A stretch of 64,000 bases of DNA from Algisphaera sp039180025. GTDB taxonomy: Bacteria; Planctomycetota; Phycisphaerae; Phycisphaerales; Phycisphaeraceae. Below, one piece after another: positions 1-8,539 of the stretch. Position 1 is the stretch's first letter; each line of letters opens with the position of its first letter. Location of the stretch: the NCBI GenBank assembly GCA_039180025.1, contig JBCDDZ010000012.1, positions 1 through 64,000 on the forward strand, in the 5' to 3' direction. The notes beneath the pieces are model-generated. The model saw only the letters and a list, made by a program, of their open reading frames with translations. It did no database searches and was not told where the DNA came from. Both the position numbers and the translations under genes were made by a program.

Positions 1-393
1 CAGATCTATCACCGTGACCGTGTCCTCCCGCCACTGCGCCAGCTCCGGGAACAAGTGGCCGTACTGGGTCTCGAACTGCGTGAGCGTGTCCAGCTGCGTC
101 GGATAGGCCGGGGGGTTGCGGATCTCGTGCCAGTCCTCCTGCAGTCCCTGCGCTATGTCCGGTGCCGTCATGCATACCCGGCCAGCTCTCGTGGTGACCG
201 CCGGCAGGTGCGCCCCCAGCTGTCCCTTGACATATGCATGTGCACGCTCCAGGTACGGGTCCTGCTGTGGCGTGTAGCGGCCCTTCCAGGCAGCTATGCG
301 TTCCTTGTGCTGTCGGTGCTCGACTGCCTTCAGTAACTCCCGCACCTCTGCGGCTTGTGCTCGCCTGTCTGCCGCAGTGCTGAGTTGCTCCAT
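1..393 (-). CDS. Partial open frame running off the left edge, unknown protein of foreign appearance
   Basis: From an ATG at 393 the minus strand stays open for 131 codons to base 1, so the C-terminus lies outside the window. The protein is rich in Gln, Glu, Arg and Ala, with an N-terminal charged helix followed by a Trp/Tyr/His-containing part (motifs KGRYTPQQDPYLERAHAY and DWHEIRNPPAYPTQL). Codon choice (many CAG, CAC, GCA) differs from the G/C-ending codons of the neighbours. The same frame is open further upstream, into the 3' end of the next gene, so the ATG is only one possible start. I do not recognise the family. The pattern vaguely recalls the region before reverse transcriptase in eukaryotic non-LTR elements, which would mean a chimeric contig end, but this is weak. 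Confidence 0.4.
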   Translation of the reverse strand, partial: MEQLSTAADRRAQAAEVRELLKAVEHRQHKERIAAWKGRYTPQQDPYLERAHAYVKGQLGAHLPAVTTRAGRVCMTAPDIAQGLQEDWHEIRNPPAYPTQLDTLTQFETQYGHLFPELAQWREDTVTVIDL

Positions 394-508
394 GGATCGT
401 GCCCTTGCCTCGCACCCCACCTGCTCTGCGATGCGGGTGATGGTTCGGCATCGCCGCTGCCACGAGGGGCGAAGGTCGTGCAGATTGCGGCCCTGGTGGG
501 TGTAGTCA

Positions 509-1030
509 TCAATGGCAGGGCGGGGGGGTCGTTTCGGGGGTGAGTTGAAAGACGGTGTTGGCCGGGATGATCATGATCATGATCTGATCGGTTTCGCGGA
601 TGGGCTGTACGTTGCGGCCGATCTGGTCGTTGCCAAGGTTGACCAGGTAGTCGGGGCGGTCGAGCAGGGCGCGGAGTCCCGGGGCCTGGTATTGGAAGCT
701 TTGCGAGTGGGCCAGGCCGGTCGCGGGGTCGGTGGCGATGGGCTGGTTGGGGTTGTGGGGCGACCAAGACCGGCCGAAGTCGGCGACGGAGAGGCGTCCG
801 CCGAAAGAATGCACTGCGTTTCCGACTTCGACACGGCGAAGGCTGACCGCACGGGGATCACGATCGCCGACATTCGGATCGACCGGGGTGCCGGGCTGAG
901 CACTGGAAGGCAGCGAACCCGGGCGGAGGGTGGGTTGGCCCGAGGCGAGGCCGACACCGATACCCGACAGGCCGACCACAGCGGCCATCACGACGGAATA
1001 CACGGGCCGGGAGAGACAGCGCGAAATCAT
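509..1030 (-). CDS. Secreted hypothetical protein
   Basis: 173 residues. The N-terminus has basic residues, then a hydrophobic stretch (VYSVVMAAVVGLSGIGVGLA) ending near residue 30, so it should be exported by Sec; there is no lipobox cysteine. The mature part is polar and Pro/Asn rich, with no catalytic motif I can name. It starts 36 bp after the stop of the upstream lipoprotein gene on the same strand, so the two are probably co-transcribed and may work together in the envelope. The family is not recognised. The last codons (TPETTPPPCH) lie at the border with the compositionally odd left edge, so the true C-terminus may be altered if the contig is chimeric. Confidence 0.7.
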   Translation of the reverse strand: MISRCLSRPVYSVVMAAVVGLSGIGVGLASGQPTLRPGSLPSSAQPGTPVDPNVGDRDPRAVSLRRVEVGNAVHSFGGRLSVADFGRSWSPHNPNQPIATDPATGLAHSQSFQYQAPGLRALLDRPDYLVNLGNDQIGRNVQPIRETDQIMIMIIPANTVFQLTPETTPPPCH

Positions 1031-1066
1031 GGAAGGTCGGTGCCCGCAGAGCGGGCAGTGGGGGGC

Positions 1067-1492
1067 TTAGTTGGCGGAGGCAACCTCGGGGTCGAGGACG
1101 GTGAGCTTGATGGTGAACGCTTCGCCGGGGAGCGTTTCGGATCCGCGGTCGAGGACTTTGCCGCCGTTGCGGCGGGTGCCGAAACGGGTCGTGGCGTCGA
1201 GGCTCCAGAGCTGCCATTTGACTTCGTCGGCGGGCACATCGGGGCTGGAATATTCTTCGAACCCGCGTCCGCCGCGGCTAAAGTCGAGCAGGAGCTGCTG
1301 GTTGGGGGGGACGTTTTTGGTCCACAGCGTGTTCCCGGTTTCCACCGAAACAAGTGAAACGCTCTTCGGGGCGAGCGCGGTCGAGCGGAAGACGTGGCGG
1401 TCCTGGGAGCAGCCCACCGCCAGCAGCAGGACGGCGGCACAGGCCAGGGCGGAAAAAGGGCGGAGGTTTCGGCGGAAAGTCGGCGTGGTCAT
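1067..1492 (-). CDS. Small lipoprotein, unknown function
   Basis: 141 residues with a type II signal peptide: basic RRNLRPF, hydrophobic core, and lipobox LAVGC at about residues 24-28, predicting lipidation on that Cys and membrane attachment. The mature part has alternating hydrophobic/polar residues consistent with a small beta domain (VSLVSVETGNTLWTKNV; FTIKLTVLDPE). No enzyme motif is visible. It is the first gene of a two-gene minus-strand unit with the secreted protein at 509-1030. No family recognised; the reading as an envelope lipoprotein rests on the signal only. Confidence 0.75.
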   Translation of the reverse strand: MTTPTFRRNLRPFSALACAAVLLLAVGCSQDRHVFRSTALAPKSVSLVSVETGNTLWTKNVPPNQQLLLDFSRGGRGFEEYSSPDVPADEVKWQLWSLDATTRFGTRRNGGKVLDRGSETLPGEAFTIKLTVLDPEVASAN

Positions 1493-1672
1493 CGTCGAGG
1501 GAGTCCGAGGGGGTGGAGTGCGTGGGCCGGGGCGTCGGTAGCCCGGGCGAAGAACTTAATAGGATACGGCAAGGGTTGCCGGGGAGCCAACCCTCGCCGG
1601 CTTACCATCGTCAAAGTCGGTTGTGGCGGGTCAGAAATAGGGTCGGCGGGGCGCAACAGGGGGGGGTGACGG

Positions 1673-2167
1673 TTAGCGGCTCTGCTCAAGCGTCCACTGG
1701 AGGGCGGGGCCGGTGCAGTCGATGTGCGCGGCAAAGAAGCGTCCGCGGTGGGCCCAGAACTGGGGCCAGAGGATATCGCGGTCGGTTTCGGGGATCGGTA
1801 GGTCCGCGAGGGCGTCGGGGGTGAACCACTCGAGGGTGCCTTCATCGAAGGCGGTCCGATCGACGCGGACCGGCCGCGTGACTTCGTAGAGGAACATCAG
1901 CCAGTGGGTCTGCTGTTCGTAGCCGGCTTCGGAAACGATGCCCGTCAGGTGCAGGTCGTCGGGGGTGACCGAGAGGCCGGCCTCTTCCTCGATCTCGCGG
2001 ACCGCACACTGGGTGGGGCTCTCGCCGAGGGCCTGCTCGAGTTTGCCGCCCACCGGCGAGTAGAGGTCGCGGTTGGGCGGCTTCCTGCGGTGGAGCATCA
2101 GGACCCGGCCCGCGTCGTCGAAGAGGTAGCACAGGACAGCGATTTTGTAGGGGAGTTCGGCGGTCAC
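1673..2167 (-). CDS. Nudix hydrolase
   Basis: Hydrolase of a nucleoside diphosphate linked to another moiety, Mg2+-dependent, cytosolic. The GTG start at 2167 gives 164 residues and puts the first beta strand (YKIAVLCYLFDDAGRVLML) at the N-terminus; longer versions of the frame begin in low-complexity Pro/Ser sequence and are unlikely. The Nudix signature is clear in its second half (REIEEEAGL, residues about 62-70) with GGKLEQALGE before it. The spacing between the Gly and the first Glu is two residues longer than the textbook box, a variant seen in some Nudix groups. The C-terminal strand and helix (LEWFTPDALADLPIPETD) follow the usual fold. Substrate unknown; an 8-oxo-dGTP-type role is possible but not shown. 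Confidence 0.85.
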   Translation of the reverse strand: MTAELPYKIAVLCYLFDDAGRVLMLHRRKPPNRDLYSPVGGKLEQALGESPTQCAVREIEEEAGLSVTPDDLHLTGIVSEAGYEQQTHWLMFLYEVTRPVRVDRTAFDEGTLEWFTPDALADLPIPETDRDILWPQFWAHRGRFFAAHIDCTGPALQWTLEQSR

Positions 2168-2291
2168 GGCCGAGAGTGTAGTGCAACCGCGGCGGCGGCG
2201 GATCGACGCGGACGGCAGAGCAAGATGAAGGTGAAAGGCCGGCGAAGGGGGGGCGGCGGAAGGATACAGATCGAGCCGCGGGCCGGCAGCG

Positions 2292-2702
2292 TCAGGCGGC
2301 TTCCGCGTCGCCCGGATAGTCGGGTTGGGTGGCGGGGAAAGCGGGGTTGTCGGGGGATTCGATCCAGTCCTCGGCCCCGGGGATGTCGAGGGACATGTCC
2401 TGGGTCTTGCGGTAGCCGAGCTTGCGGATGATCTCGAGGACCTCGGTCCAAGTGGGGAAAGGACGCTGATTGACACGTTTATAGGCGTCGATGGCCTTGA
2501 TAAAGAGGAACTGCTCGGGGGTCATCTCGCCTTCTTCGGCGGCTTTCGAGAAGTCGCTGCGTCGGCGGCCCGGGCCGCGGCGGCGTTCGAGGCCAGTGTC
2601 TTCGTCCCCGGGGGTGCGGGCATCGACGACGTTTTTCCGGCGGTCGGGCCCGCGGTAGGTCGGGTCGGGTTTGGGCGGCTGATCGGGGTGGGGGTTGGCC
2701 AT
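2292..2702 (-). CDS. Conserved hypothetical protein with Arg-rich N-terminal region
   Basis: 136 residues from ATG at 2702. The first half is polar with two basic clusters (GPDRRKN and ERRRGPGRRRSDF); the second half is a compact helical region (TPEQFLFIKAIDAYKRVNQ, then a PTWTEVLEIIRKLGYRK segment resembling a small winged-helix or HTH-like unit), and the tail is acidic and Pro rich. The helical part could contact DNA or RNA together with the Arg clusters, but no defined family is recognised. It lies 46 bp downstream of the Asp-rich protein gene, and the two probably share a transcript; the opposite charge of the two proteins is notable. An in-frame longer reading from 2963 is an artefact of the Asp-codon repeat. 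Confidence 0.75.
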   Translation of the reverse strand: MANPHPDQPPKPDPTYRGPDRRKNVVDARTPGDEDTGLERRRGPGRRRSDFSKAAEEGEMTPEQFLFIKAIDAYKRVNQRPFPTWTEVLEIIRKLGYRKTQDMSLDIPGAEDWIESPDNPAFPATQPDYPGDAEAA

Positions 2703-2748
2703 GGCGTGGTCTCCGCAGATCGAGGCCGGGCCATAGGGCTGACCGCGA

Positions 2749-3015
2749 TCAGTCGTCTTCGTCGTCCGCGAAGAGGTCATCGTCTTCGTCGTCGTCGAAG
2801 AAGTCGTCCTCGTCGTCTTCGTCGTCGTCGAAGAAGTCGTCTTCGTCTTCGTCGTCATCAAGAGACGTATCGTCATCTTCTTCATCGTCGAAAATATCGT
2901 CGTCCTCCAACTCTTCGTCGTCGTCGCGTAATAACGGCGACGGGCGATCGCTCCAGACGTCATGGGCGTCCCAAACCGAAGCCCCGCACCAGTCCCGTAA
3001 CTCTGTGTCGGCCAT
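2749..3015 (-). CDS. Extremely acidic Asp-rich small protein
   Basis: 88 residues. Residues 1-28 are ordinary (MADTELRDWCGASVWDAHDV); from about residue 30 to the end nearly every residue is Asp, Glu or Phe, in repeated blocks such as EDDFFDDDEDD and DDLFADDEDD. Such tails are intrinsically disordered and can bind cations or basic proteins. The DNA is a degenerate trinucleotide-like repeat. The following gene encodes a protein with Arg-rich clusters, a possible electrostatic partner (inference). The small ordered N-terminus and clear start argue that it is a real gene and not repeat noise. Function unknown. Confidence 0.7.
   Translation of the reverse strand: MADTELRDWCGASVWDAHDVWSDRPSPLLRDDDEELEDDDIFDDEEDDDTSLDDDEDEDDFFDDDEDDEDDFFDDDEDDDLFADDEDD
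2752..2905. repeat. Low-complexity Asp-codon repeat tract
   Basis: About 150 bases made almost only of imperfect tcgtcgtc / tcttcgtc units on the plus strand, read as GAC/GAT/GAA runs on the minus strand inside the Asp-rich gene. The purine bias (minus strand) and unit similarity make it prone to slippage by whole codons, so its length may vary between strains. Confidence 0.8.
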
Positions 3016-3202
3016 GTTCGCTACCTCCGCGTCAGTGCCGTGCGTTGTTGGCCTCGGGCCGTCGGCCTGGGGCCGACGGACGTTGCCCGGGGCGCGTCCG
3101 CGGTTAAACTATCGGTCCTCCAAAGTTTGTCAATGCCTTTCGCACCGCCGGTGGGTAAATTGCCCCGGGCCGTAGTCTTCCCCGCTGTCTGTTTGGGTCC
3201 GT

Positions 3203-3709
3203 ATGCCTGCGAATCCTCCCCCGGAACCTTCCTCCGAATCCGTGAACTCCGACCGGGAGGCCGCGCCCCCGTCTGGGGCCTCGCCCCCGACGCCGAGCGG
3301 GCCGAAAGCATCGCGGTGGAATTTCGCGGCGGCGTTTACCGGGTGGCTCCTGCCGGGCCTGGGGCATTTTCTGTTGGGCCAGCCCAAGCGCGGGGTCGTG
3401 CTGGGGATCACCATCGGGACGCTGTGGCTGACGGGGCTGCTCATCGGCGGGGTGTCGATCGTGGACCGGCGGGACCACCCGGCGTGGTTCCTGGGGCAGA
3501 TGCTCGTCGCCCCGTCTTTCGTCGCGGATGCTTACCGGGCGAAGCTGGTACGTGAACACGAAGGCGAATTCCTGCCGGAGGACCATCCGCCGTTCGAGCC
3601 CGCCTACGCCCGGGCCCACGAGCAGGGAACCCTGTTTACTTCTTTGGCAGGGTTGCTGAACCTGCTGGCGATCATCGATGTGCTGTACCGCGATCGGAGC
3701 GAGGCGTGA
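3203..3709 (+). CDS. Multi-pass membrane protein, DUF6677/TM2-like
   Basis: 168 residues. A disordered Pro/Ser N-terminus (about residues 1-38) is followed by a short helical hairpin of the TM2/DUF6677 type: AAAFTGWLLPGLGHFLLGQ, then the loop PKRGVVLG, then a second membrane helix (TIGTLWLTGLLIGGVSI). The GLGHF..G..KRG signature is typical of the family, which is common in Planctomycetota. The C-terminal part has one more hydrophobic segment (SLAGLLNLLAIIDVLY). Role in the cell unknown. The stop overlaps the next gene's GTG start by 4 bp, so the two are translationally coupled. Confidence 0.75.
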   Translation: MPANPPPEPSSESVNSDREAAPPSGASPPTPSGPKASRWNFAAAFTGWLLPGLGHFLLGQPKRGVVLGITIGTLWLTGLLIGGVSIVDRRDHPAWFLGQMLVAPSFVADAYRAKLVREHEGEFLPEDHPPFEPAYARAHEQGTLFTSLAGLLNLLAIIDVLYRDRSEA

Positions 3710-3939
3710 ATTTTGTCTTGGCCTACCGGATGTTTGTGGATCCCTTGCCGATCGGCAACTCGCCGGCGTGGGGGCTGCTGCTGATCCCGCTGGTGGTGCT
3801 GGTGTCGGTGGCGTTCAAGACCATCAAACTGCGGGACCTGCGCAAGCTACCGCGGCAAGCGGCGACCCTGAGCGTGCAGATCTTCGTGTTCATGGGGCTG
3901 GCGGCGGCGGTGCTGTGGCTGGTTACGTGGTGGGCCTGA
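3706..3939 (+). CDS. Small two-helix membrane protein
   Basis: 77 residues. The GTG start overlaps the stop of the upstream gene (GTGA, 3706-3709), strong evidence of coupled translation and of a real gene. Two hydrophobic helices (AWGLLLIPLVVLVSVAF and QIFVFMGLAAAVLWLVTWW) flank a basic cytoplasmic loop (KTIKLRDLRKLPRQ). No family recognised. It probably works with the DUF6677-like protein. The 242 bp downstream to the next gene contain no convincing gene. Confidence 0.65.
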   Translation: MNFVLAYRMFVDPLPIGNSPAWGLLLIPLVVLVSVAFKTIKLRDLRKLPRQAATLSVQIFVFMGLAAAVLWLVTWWA

Positions 3940-4181
3940 ACCCACATGCCGGGTGGCGAGCAGGCGTGGCGTCCGGTAATCCCGGTTGATGTCGGCGAGA
4001 AGTTATCGGTAGGTGTAAGCCGGCGGATGCGGATTAACCCACAAGGGAAATCCGGCCGAAAAATACCACGGGGAGTCTTCCGGATTGCTTGGCCTTTCGG
4101 TGTGGTTGTTCTTCACATTTCCGAAGCAGCAGCCTTTGAGACCTTGTGATGCGGCAGCGGTCCTGCGGATGAGGATGCTCT

Positions 4182-6686
4182 ATGTCGTCACGTTTTTCTA
4201 CGCCGCGAAGTCATGAATGGACCGACGATTTTCGGCCGCGTCCCGTACGGGGTCGGTGGCTCGCGCACCTGCGTCACAACACGGGCAACACGCTGGTGAC
4301 CGCGATCGCCTGCTTGTCGGTATTGGTGCTGACGATCGGGTCGGTGGTGTATCTCAATCAGAGCGGCCGCGCCACCGATGCACAGCGGTTTAATCTGCTG
4401 AAAGAAAAGCTCAGCAGCGAGATCGCCCGCCGGGTCAACATGTACCGCTACGGGTTGATGGGGACACGGAGTGTGTTCGTGGCGAGCGAGCAGGTCCAGC
4501 GGGCCGAGTTCCGCCAGATTATCGCCAGCCGGGACATGCCGACCGAGTTCCCCGCGGCCACGGGCATGGGCTATATCCAGCGGGTCGGGGTGTCGGACCT
4601 CGACGCGTTCTTGGATGAGACCCGTCGGGACGACGCCCCGGACTACCGGGTCCGGATGCTGGCCGACCGGGTGACGCACGACGACCTCTACATCATTAAG
4701 TACATCGAGCCCGAGTCGGCGAACCGGGCCGCGATTGGGCTGGACATCGGGCAGGAGGCCCGGCGTCGGCGCGCGGCGGACCTCGCGATGCGCTGCGGCG
4801 ACGCGGTGCTGACCGACCCGATCACGTTGGTGCAGGCGACCGGCAGCGGCCCGGGGTTTCTGATCCTACTGCCGCACTACCGCGAAGGCATGCCGGTGGA
4901 TAGCGAGGCGCAGCGGGTTGAAGCCCTTGAAGGCTGGGTCTATATGACGATCCTGGCGGATAAGGTATTTGCGAACGCCGCGCACAGCATCGACCGGGAA
5001 CTGGACTTCAACGTTTTTCACAACGCGAGCGTGGCCGAGGACGCGCTGCTCTACGGGGAGTTCTGGGACCCGCGAACCGGAGCCCGCGGGGGCTTGCGGA
5101 GCTGGTGGTCCGGGCCGAGGCTGGTGGACAGCGTGCAGGTGGAGATCGGGGGCCAGGACTGGACGCTGGTGATGCACTCGACCGACCGGTTCGACGCCGA
5201 ATCGCGGGCCGGGATGTGGACGGCGGGGGTGGGCGGCTGCCTTGTGACGGGGTTTATTGTCGCGTTTATGCAGTTGCAATCCAACTCGCTCAAGAAGGCG
5301 CAGCATATCGCGGCGTCGATGACCGCGGACCTGCGGATGACGGCGATGACCGACCGGCTGACCGGCCTCCCGAACCGCGCAGCGATTATCGACCGGGTAC
5401 AGGACGCGATCCACCGGGCGTCACGCCTGGAGAATTACCATTACGCGGTTCTGTTTCTGGATTTCGACCGCTTCAAAATCATCAACGACAGCCTGGGGCA
5501 CGCGGCGGGGGACATGCTGCTGCGGGAGATCAGCCGACGGCTGGGCGAGACGCTTCGGCCGCACGACGCGGCCGGGTACCAGATGCGGCGTGAGACCGCG
5601 GCCCGGCTGGGCGGGGACGAGTTTATCGTGCTGCTCGACGGGATGAAGCACAAGGTCGACGCGGTGCTGGTGACCGAGCGGCTGCTGGCGGTGCTGTCCA
5701 AGCCTTACCAACTCGGGTCGCGGCAGGTGGTTTCTACCGCGAGCATCGGCGTGGTATGCGGCGGCCCGGAGTACACCGAGGCGGCGGACATGATCCGCGA
5801 CGCCGACACCGCGATGTACGAAGCCAAGAACGCGGGATGCGGGAGCTTCAAGGTCTTCGACGCAGCAATGCGGACCCGCGCGACCGAACGGCTGAACATC
5901 GAAAACGACCTGCACACCGCGGTCGAACTCGGCGAGTTTGTGCTCGAATACCAGCCGATCCTCAAGCTGGAGAACGGCGGGCTCGAATCGTTCGAAGCGC
6001 TGGTCCGGTGGGAGCACCCCGAGCAGGGCCGGATCGGGCCCGACCGGTTTATCCCGATCGCCGAGGAGACCGGCATCATCGTGCCCATCGGCCGCTGGGT
6101 CCTGCACCAGGCGCTGCGCGACTTCTCTCTGTGGCGCAACGAAAACTTGATCGACGATACGTGTTGCATCAGCGTGAACCTTTCCCGCAAGCAGCTGATC
6201 CTGCCGAGTCTGTTCGACGACGTGACGCTTGCGCTGCGTAAACACGGGGTCCCGGCGCGATGCCTGCACCTGGAGGTCACCGAGAGTCAGATCATGCAGG
6301 ACCGCGATTTCGCGGTGGACAACCTGCGTCGCCTGCGGCGGGCAGGGGTCCAGATCGACATCGACGACTTCGGGACCGGCTACTCGTCGCTGGCCTGCCT
6401 CCACGAATTCCCGATCGACATCCTCAAGATCGACCGATCGTTCATCGCGAACCTCGAAGAAGACGCCAGCCTCGTGACCGTGCTCCAGACGGTGATCGAA
6501 CTGGCCCGACATCTGGGGATCCGGGTCGTGGCCGAGGGCGGGGAAAACGACGCGCAGATCGAACTCCTGCGGTCTCTGGCTTGTGACTGTGCGCAGGGCT
6601 ACCGCTTTAGCCGGCCCATCGCGCAGCCCATGGTGGTGGAATATTGCGAGAAGCGCCGAGGGGACAAGCTCCGGCTAGCGGCGTAG
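4182..6686 (+). CDS. CHASE-GGDEF-EAL c-di-GMP turnover protein
   Basis: 834 residues. A transmembrane helix (about residues 38-62), a periplasmic CHASE sensor domain (about 70-320, including RYGLMGTRSVFVASEQVQRA and GYIQRVGVSDLDAFLDE), a second transmembrane helix (about 345-365), then a GGDEF domain (TDRLTGLPNRAAI; RLGGDEFIVLLDG near residue 475) and an EAL domain (FEALVRW near 605; DDFGTGYSSLACLHEF near 727; LKIDRSFI). The GGDEF signature is intact, but the Arg and Asp of the product-inhibition I-site are absent just before it (RRETAARL). The EAL catalytic motifs look intact. It should sense an extracytoplasmic signal and make and/or degrade c-di-GMP. The gene stands alone, 44 bp before trpD. 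Confidence 0.93.
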   Translation: MSSRFSTPRSHEWTDDFRPRPVRGRWLAHLRHNTGNTLVTAIACLSVLVLTIGSVVYLNQSGRATDAQRFNLLKEKLSSEIARRVNMYRYGLMGTRSVFVASEQVQRAEFRQIIASRDMPTEFPAATGMGYIQRVGVSDLDAFLDETRRDDAPDYRVRMLADRVTHDDLYIIKYIEPESANRAAIGLDIGQEARRRRAADLAMRCGDAVLTDPITLVQATGSGPGFLILLPHYREGMPVDSEAQRVEALEGWVYMTILADKVFANAAHSIDRELDFNVFHNASVAEDALLYGEFWDPRTGARGGLRSWWSGPRLVDSVQVEIGGQDWTLVMHSTDRFDAESRAGMWTAGVGGCLVTGFIVAFMQLQSNSLKKAQHIAASMTADLRMTAMTDRLTGLPNRAAIIDRVQDAIHRASRLENYHYAVLFLDFDRFKIINDSLGHAAGDMLLREISRRLGETLRPHDAAGYQMRRETAARLGGDEFIVLLDGMKHKVDAVLVTERLLAVLSKPYQLGSRQVVSTASIGVVCGGPEYTEAADMIRDADTAMYEAKNAGCGSFKVFDAAMRTRATERLNIENDLHTAVELGEFVLEYQPILKLENGGLESFEALVRWEHPEQGRIGPDRFIPIAEETGIIVPIGRWVLHQALRDFSLWRNENLIDDTCCISVNLSRKQLILPSLFDDVTLALRKHGVPARCLHLEVTESQIMQDRDFAVDNLRRLRRAGVQIDIDDFGTGYSSLACLHEFPIDILKIDRSFIANLEEDASLVTVLQTVIELARHLGIRVVAEGGENDAQIELLRSLACDCAQGYRFSRPIAQPMVVEYCEKRRGDKLRLAA

Positions 6687-6730
6687 CCCAGGGGCGGCGA
6701 GGGGGGGCGGGTTGCCGTTACACTGGCGGG

Positions 6731-7768
6731 ATGAAGACGCTGCTGGCACAACTGGTAGAGGGTCGGTCGCTGTCCGCGGAACAGGCGGTCCACGGGTTTG
6801 GCGTGGTGATGGCGGGCGAGGCCGAGCCCACGCAGACCGCGGCCATGCTGGCGCTCATCGCGCAGCGTGGGCCGACGGTCGATGAACTGGTGGGGGTGGC
6901 AACGGTGATGCGGCAGCGCAGCGTGCCCGTGGCGGTGCCCGGAGGGTTGACGGTGATCGACACTTGCGGGGCGGGGGGGACGGGGTCGGAGTTTTTCAAT
7001 ATCTCGACGGCCGCGGCGTTCGTGGCGGCCGCCGCGGGTCGGTCTCGGGGTTTGGCGGTGGCCAAGCACGGCAACCGCTCGGTGACCTCGCGTTCGGGGT
7101 CTTCTAATGTGCTCGAGCAGTTCGGCGTGAATCTGCAAGTGCCGCCGGAGGTGCTCACGCGCTGCCTCGATGAAGCGGGGATGTGTTTTTGTTTTGCGCC
7201 CGCACACCACCCGGCGATGAAGCATGCGGGGCCGGTGCGGGAGGCGCTGGGGTTCCGGACGATTTTCAATCTGGTGGGGCCGTTGACGAACCCGGCGGGG
7301 GCCCGGCGTCAGCTCATCGGCGTGCCTTCGCCGGAGGTCGCGGAGTTGATGGCCGGGGCGCTGCTACGGCTCGGCGCGGACCGTTGCCTGCTGGTCCACA
7401 GCGTGTTGCCCGACGGGCGGGGGCTGGGCGAGCTGACCACGTTTGGCCCCGCACAGGCGGTCGAAGTCGAGCACGACATGACGCGGGCGTACCCGATCGA
7501 TCCCGCGGCGCTGGGGCTGCCCTTCGCGCTGCCGGATTCGGTCACGATCGACACCCCGGCCGACAGTGCGGCACTGGTCCAACGGGTGCTGAACAACGAT
7601 GCCGGGCCGGCACGGGATATTACGCTGCTCAATGCGGCAGCGGCGCTTTGGGTCGGGGGGGTAGCGGAATCGCTGGCAGAAGGTTTGGAACTCGCCGCCG
7701 CGGCGGTGGCCGACGGGGCGGCGCAGCGGGTGCTCGATCGGTTGGTGACGCTCACCAATACGGATTAA
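6731..7768 (+). CDS. trpD: Anthranilate phosphoribosyltransferase
   Basis: Transfers the phosphoribosyl group of PRPP to anthranilate in tryptophan synthesis; cytosolic. The ATG at 6731 gives 345 residues, the usual family length, and begins at the normal N-terminal helical domain (MKTLLAQLVEGRSLSAEQA). PRPP-binding glycine loop CGAGGTGSEFFNIS (about residues 80-93), then KHGNRSVTSRSGSSNVLEQ and GPLTNPA, all conserved. No other trp gene is nearby, so the pathway is dispersed in this genome. A longer frame starting at 6644 overlaps the end of the c-di-GMP gene and is not needed. Confidence 0.95.
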   Translation: MKTLLAQLVEGRSLSAEQAVHGFGVVMAGEAEPTQTAAMLALIAQRGPTVDELVGVATVMRQRSVPVAVPGGLTVIDTCGAGGTGSEFFNISTAAAFVAAAAGRSRGLAVAKHGNRSVTSRSGSSNVLEQFGVNLQVPPEVLTRCLDEAGMCFCFAPAHHPAMKHAGPVREALGFRTIFNLVGPLTNPAGARRQLIGVPSPEVAELMAGALLRLGADRCLLVHSVLPDGRGLGELTTFGPAQAVEVEHDMTRAYPIDPAALGLPFALPDSVTIDTPADSAALVQRVLNNDAGPARDITLLNAAAALWVGGVAESLAEGLELAAAAVADGAAQRVLDRLVTLTNTD

Positions 7769-7830
7769 ACATCCAGGCAAACGCACCGCTGAGTCGTTGC
7801 GGCATCTGCTCTGTTTAAGTTCTTTGAACC

Positions 7831-8448
7831 ATGTCTCGATCCCCCCTCCATCTTGCGGTTGAAACGTCTTCCCGGCGGGGGATGATCGCGCTGGGACGCG
7901 GCGAAGACCTGCTCGGCGTGGCGGAGCTGCCGGCGGCGCGGCGGCACAATCTTGATCTGATTCCGGCGATGGATGCGTTGTTGGGTGGGCACGGCTTTGG
8001 GCCAGCGGATTTGGGCGAGTTGTACGTGTCGCTGGGGCCCGGGTCGTTCACCGGATTACGGATCGCGGTCGCGACGGCGAAGATGCTGGCGATGACGCTG
8101 GGAGTGAAGCTGGTCGGGGTGCCCACGTTGCAGGTCCTGACGACCCAGCACCCCGGGGCGATGGTGTGTCTCCACGTCAAGCGTGGGACCGCGTGGTGCG
8201 CGTCGCCGGCAAACGGGTACGCCCCGGCGTTCCGGACCGTGGAGGAGGTGAACGGGACGGGCCTGCCGCTGGTCGCCGACACGCTGCCCGAGGCGGCCGC
8301 GGCCGAACCGGACGTCGGGGTACTGCGGGAGCTGGGCCGGGCCGCGGCGGCGGAGAACCGGTACGATGACCCCTTGGCCTCCCTGCCGCTTTACCTGCGT
8401 GAACCCGAAGCGGTCACGCTCTGGGATCAACTTCACCCCCAGGATTGA
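7831..8448 (+). CDS. tsaB: tRNA threonylcarbamoyladenosine biosynthesis protein TsaB
   Basis: Non-catalytic partner of TsaD in forming t6A37 on ANN-decoding tRNAs. 205 residues of ASKHA fold: the N-terminal strand LAVETSSRRGMIAL and the hallmark LGPGSFTGLRIAVATAKML (about residues 69-87) match TsaB. The C-terminal half is shorter and more divergent, as usual in this family. It lies 62 bp after trpD and about 90 bp before der; all three are housekeeping genes on one strand, possibly one transcript. Confidence 0.92.
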   Translation: MSRSPLHLAVETSSRRGMIALGRGEDLLGVAELPAARRHNLDLIPAMDALLGGHGFGPADLGELYVSLGPGSFTGLRIAVATAKMLAMTLGVKLVGVPTLQVLTTQHPGAMVCLHVKRGTAWCASPANGYAPAFRTVEEVNGTGLPLVADTLPEAAAAEPDVGVLRELGRAAAAENRYDDPLASLPLYLREPEAVTLWDQLHPQD

Positions 8449-8539
8449 GTCGAGCCCCGGCCGGGTCTTTGTTATAGATTTTGCCGACTCCGCCCGCCGC
8501 CGCTGCCCCTAACCTGTAGGCTTTTTTCGAAAACCATTC

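Noticed and set aside
512..1357. Open frame of 281 codons on the plus strand
   Set aside because: It runs antisense to the two small secreted-protein genes, is rich in Gly/Arg/Asp as expected for a reverse frame in GC-rich DNA, and has no domain.
2292..2963. Longer minus-strand protein starting at 2963
   Set aside because: Its extra N-terminus is a Thr/Lys/Ser run read from the Asp-codon repeat in the wrong frame; the real start is 2702.
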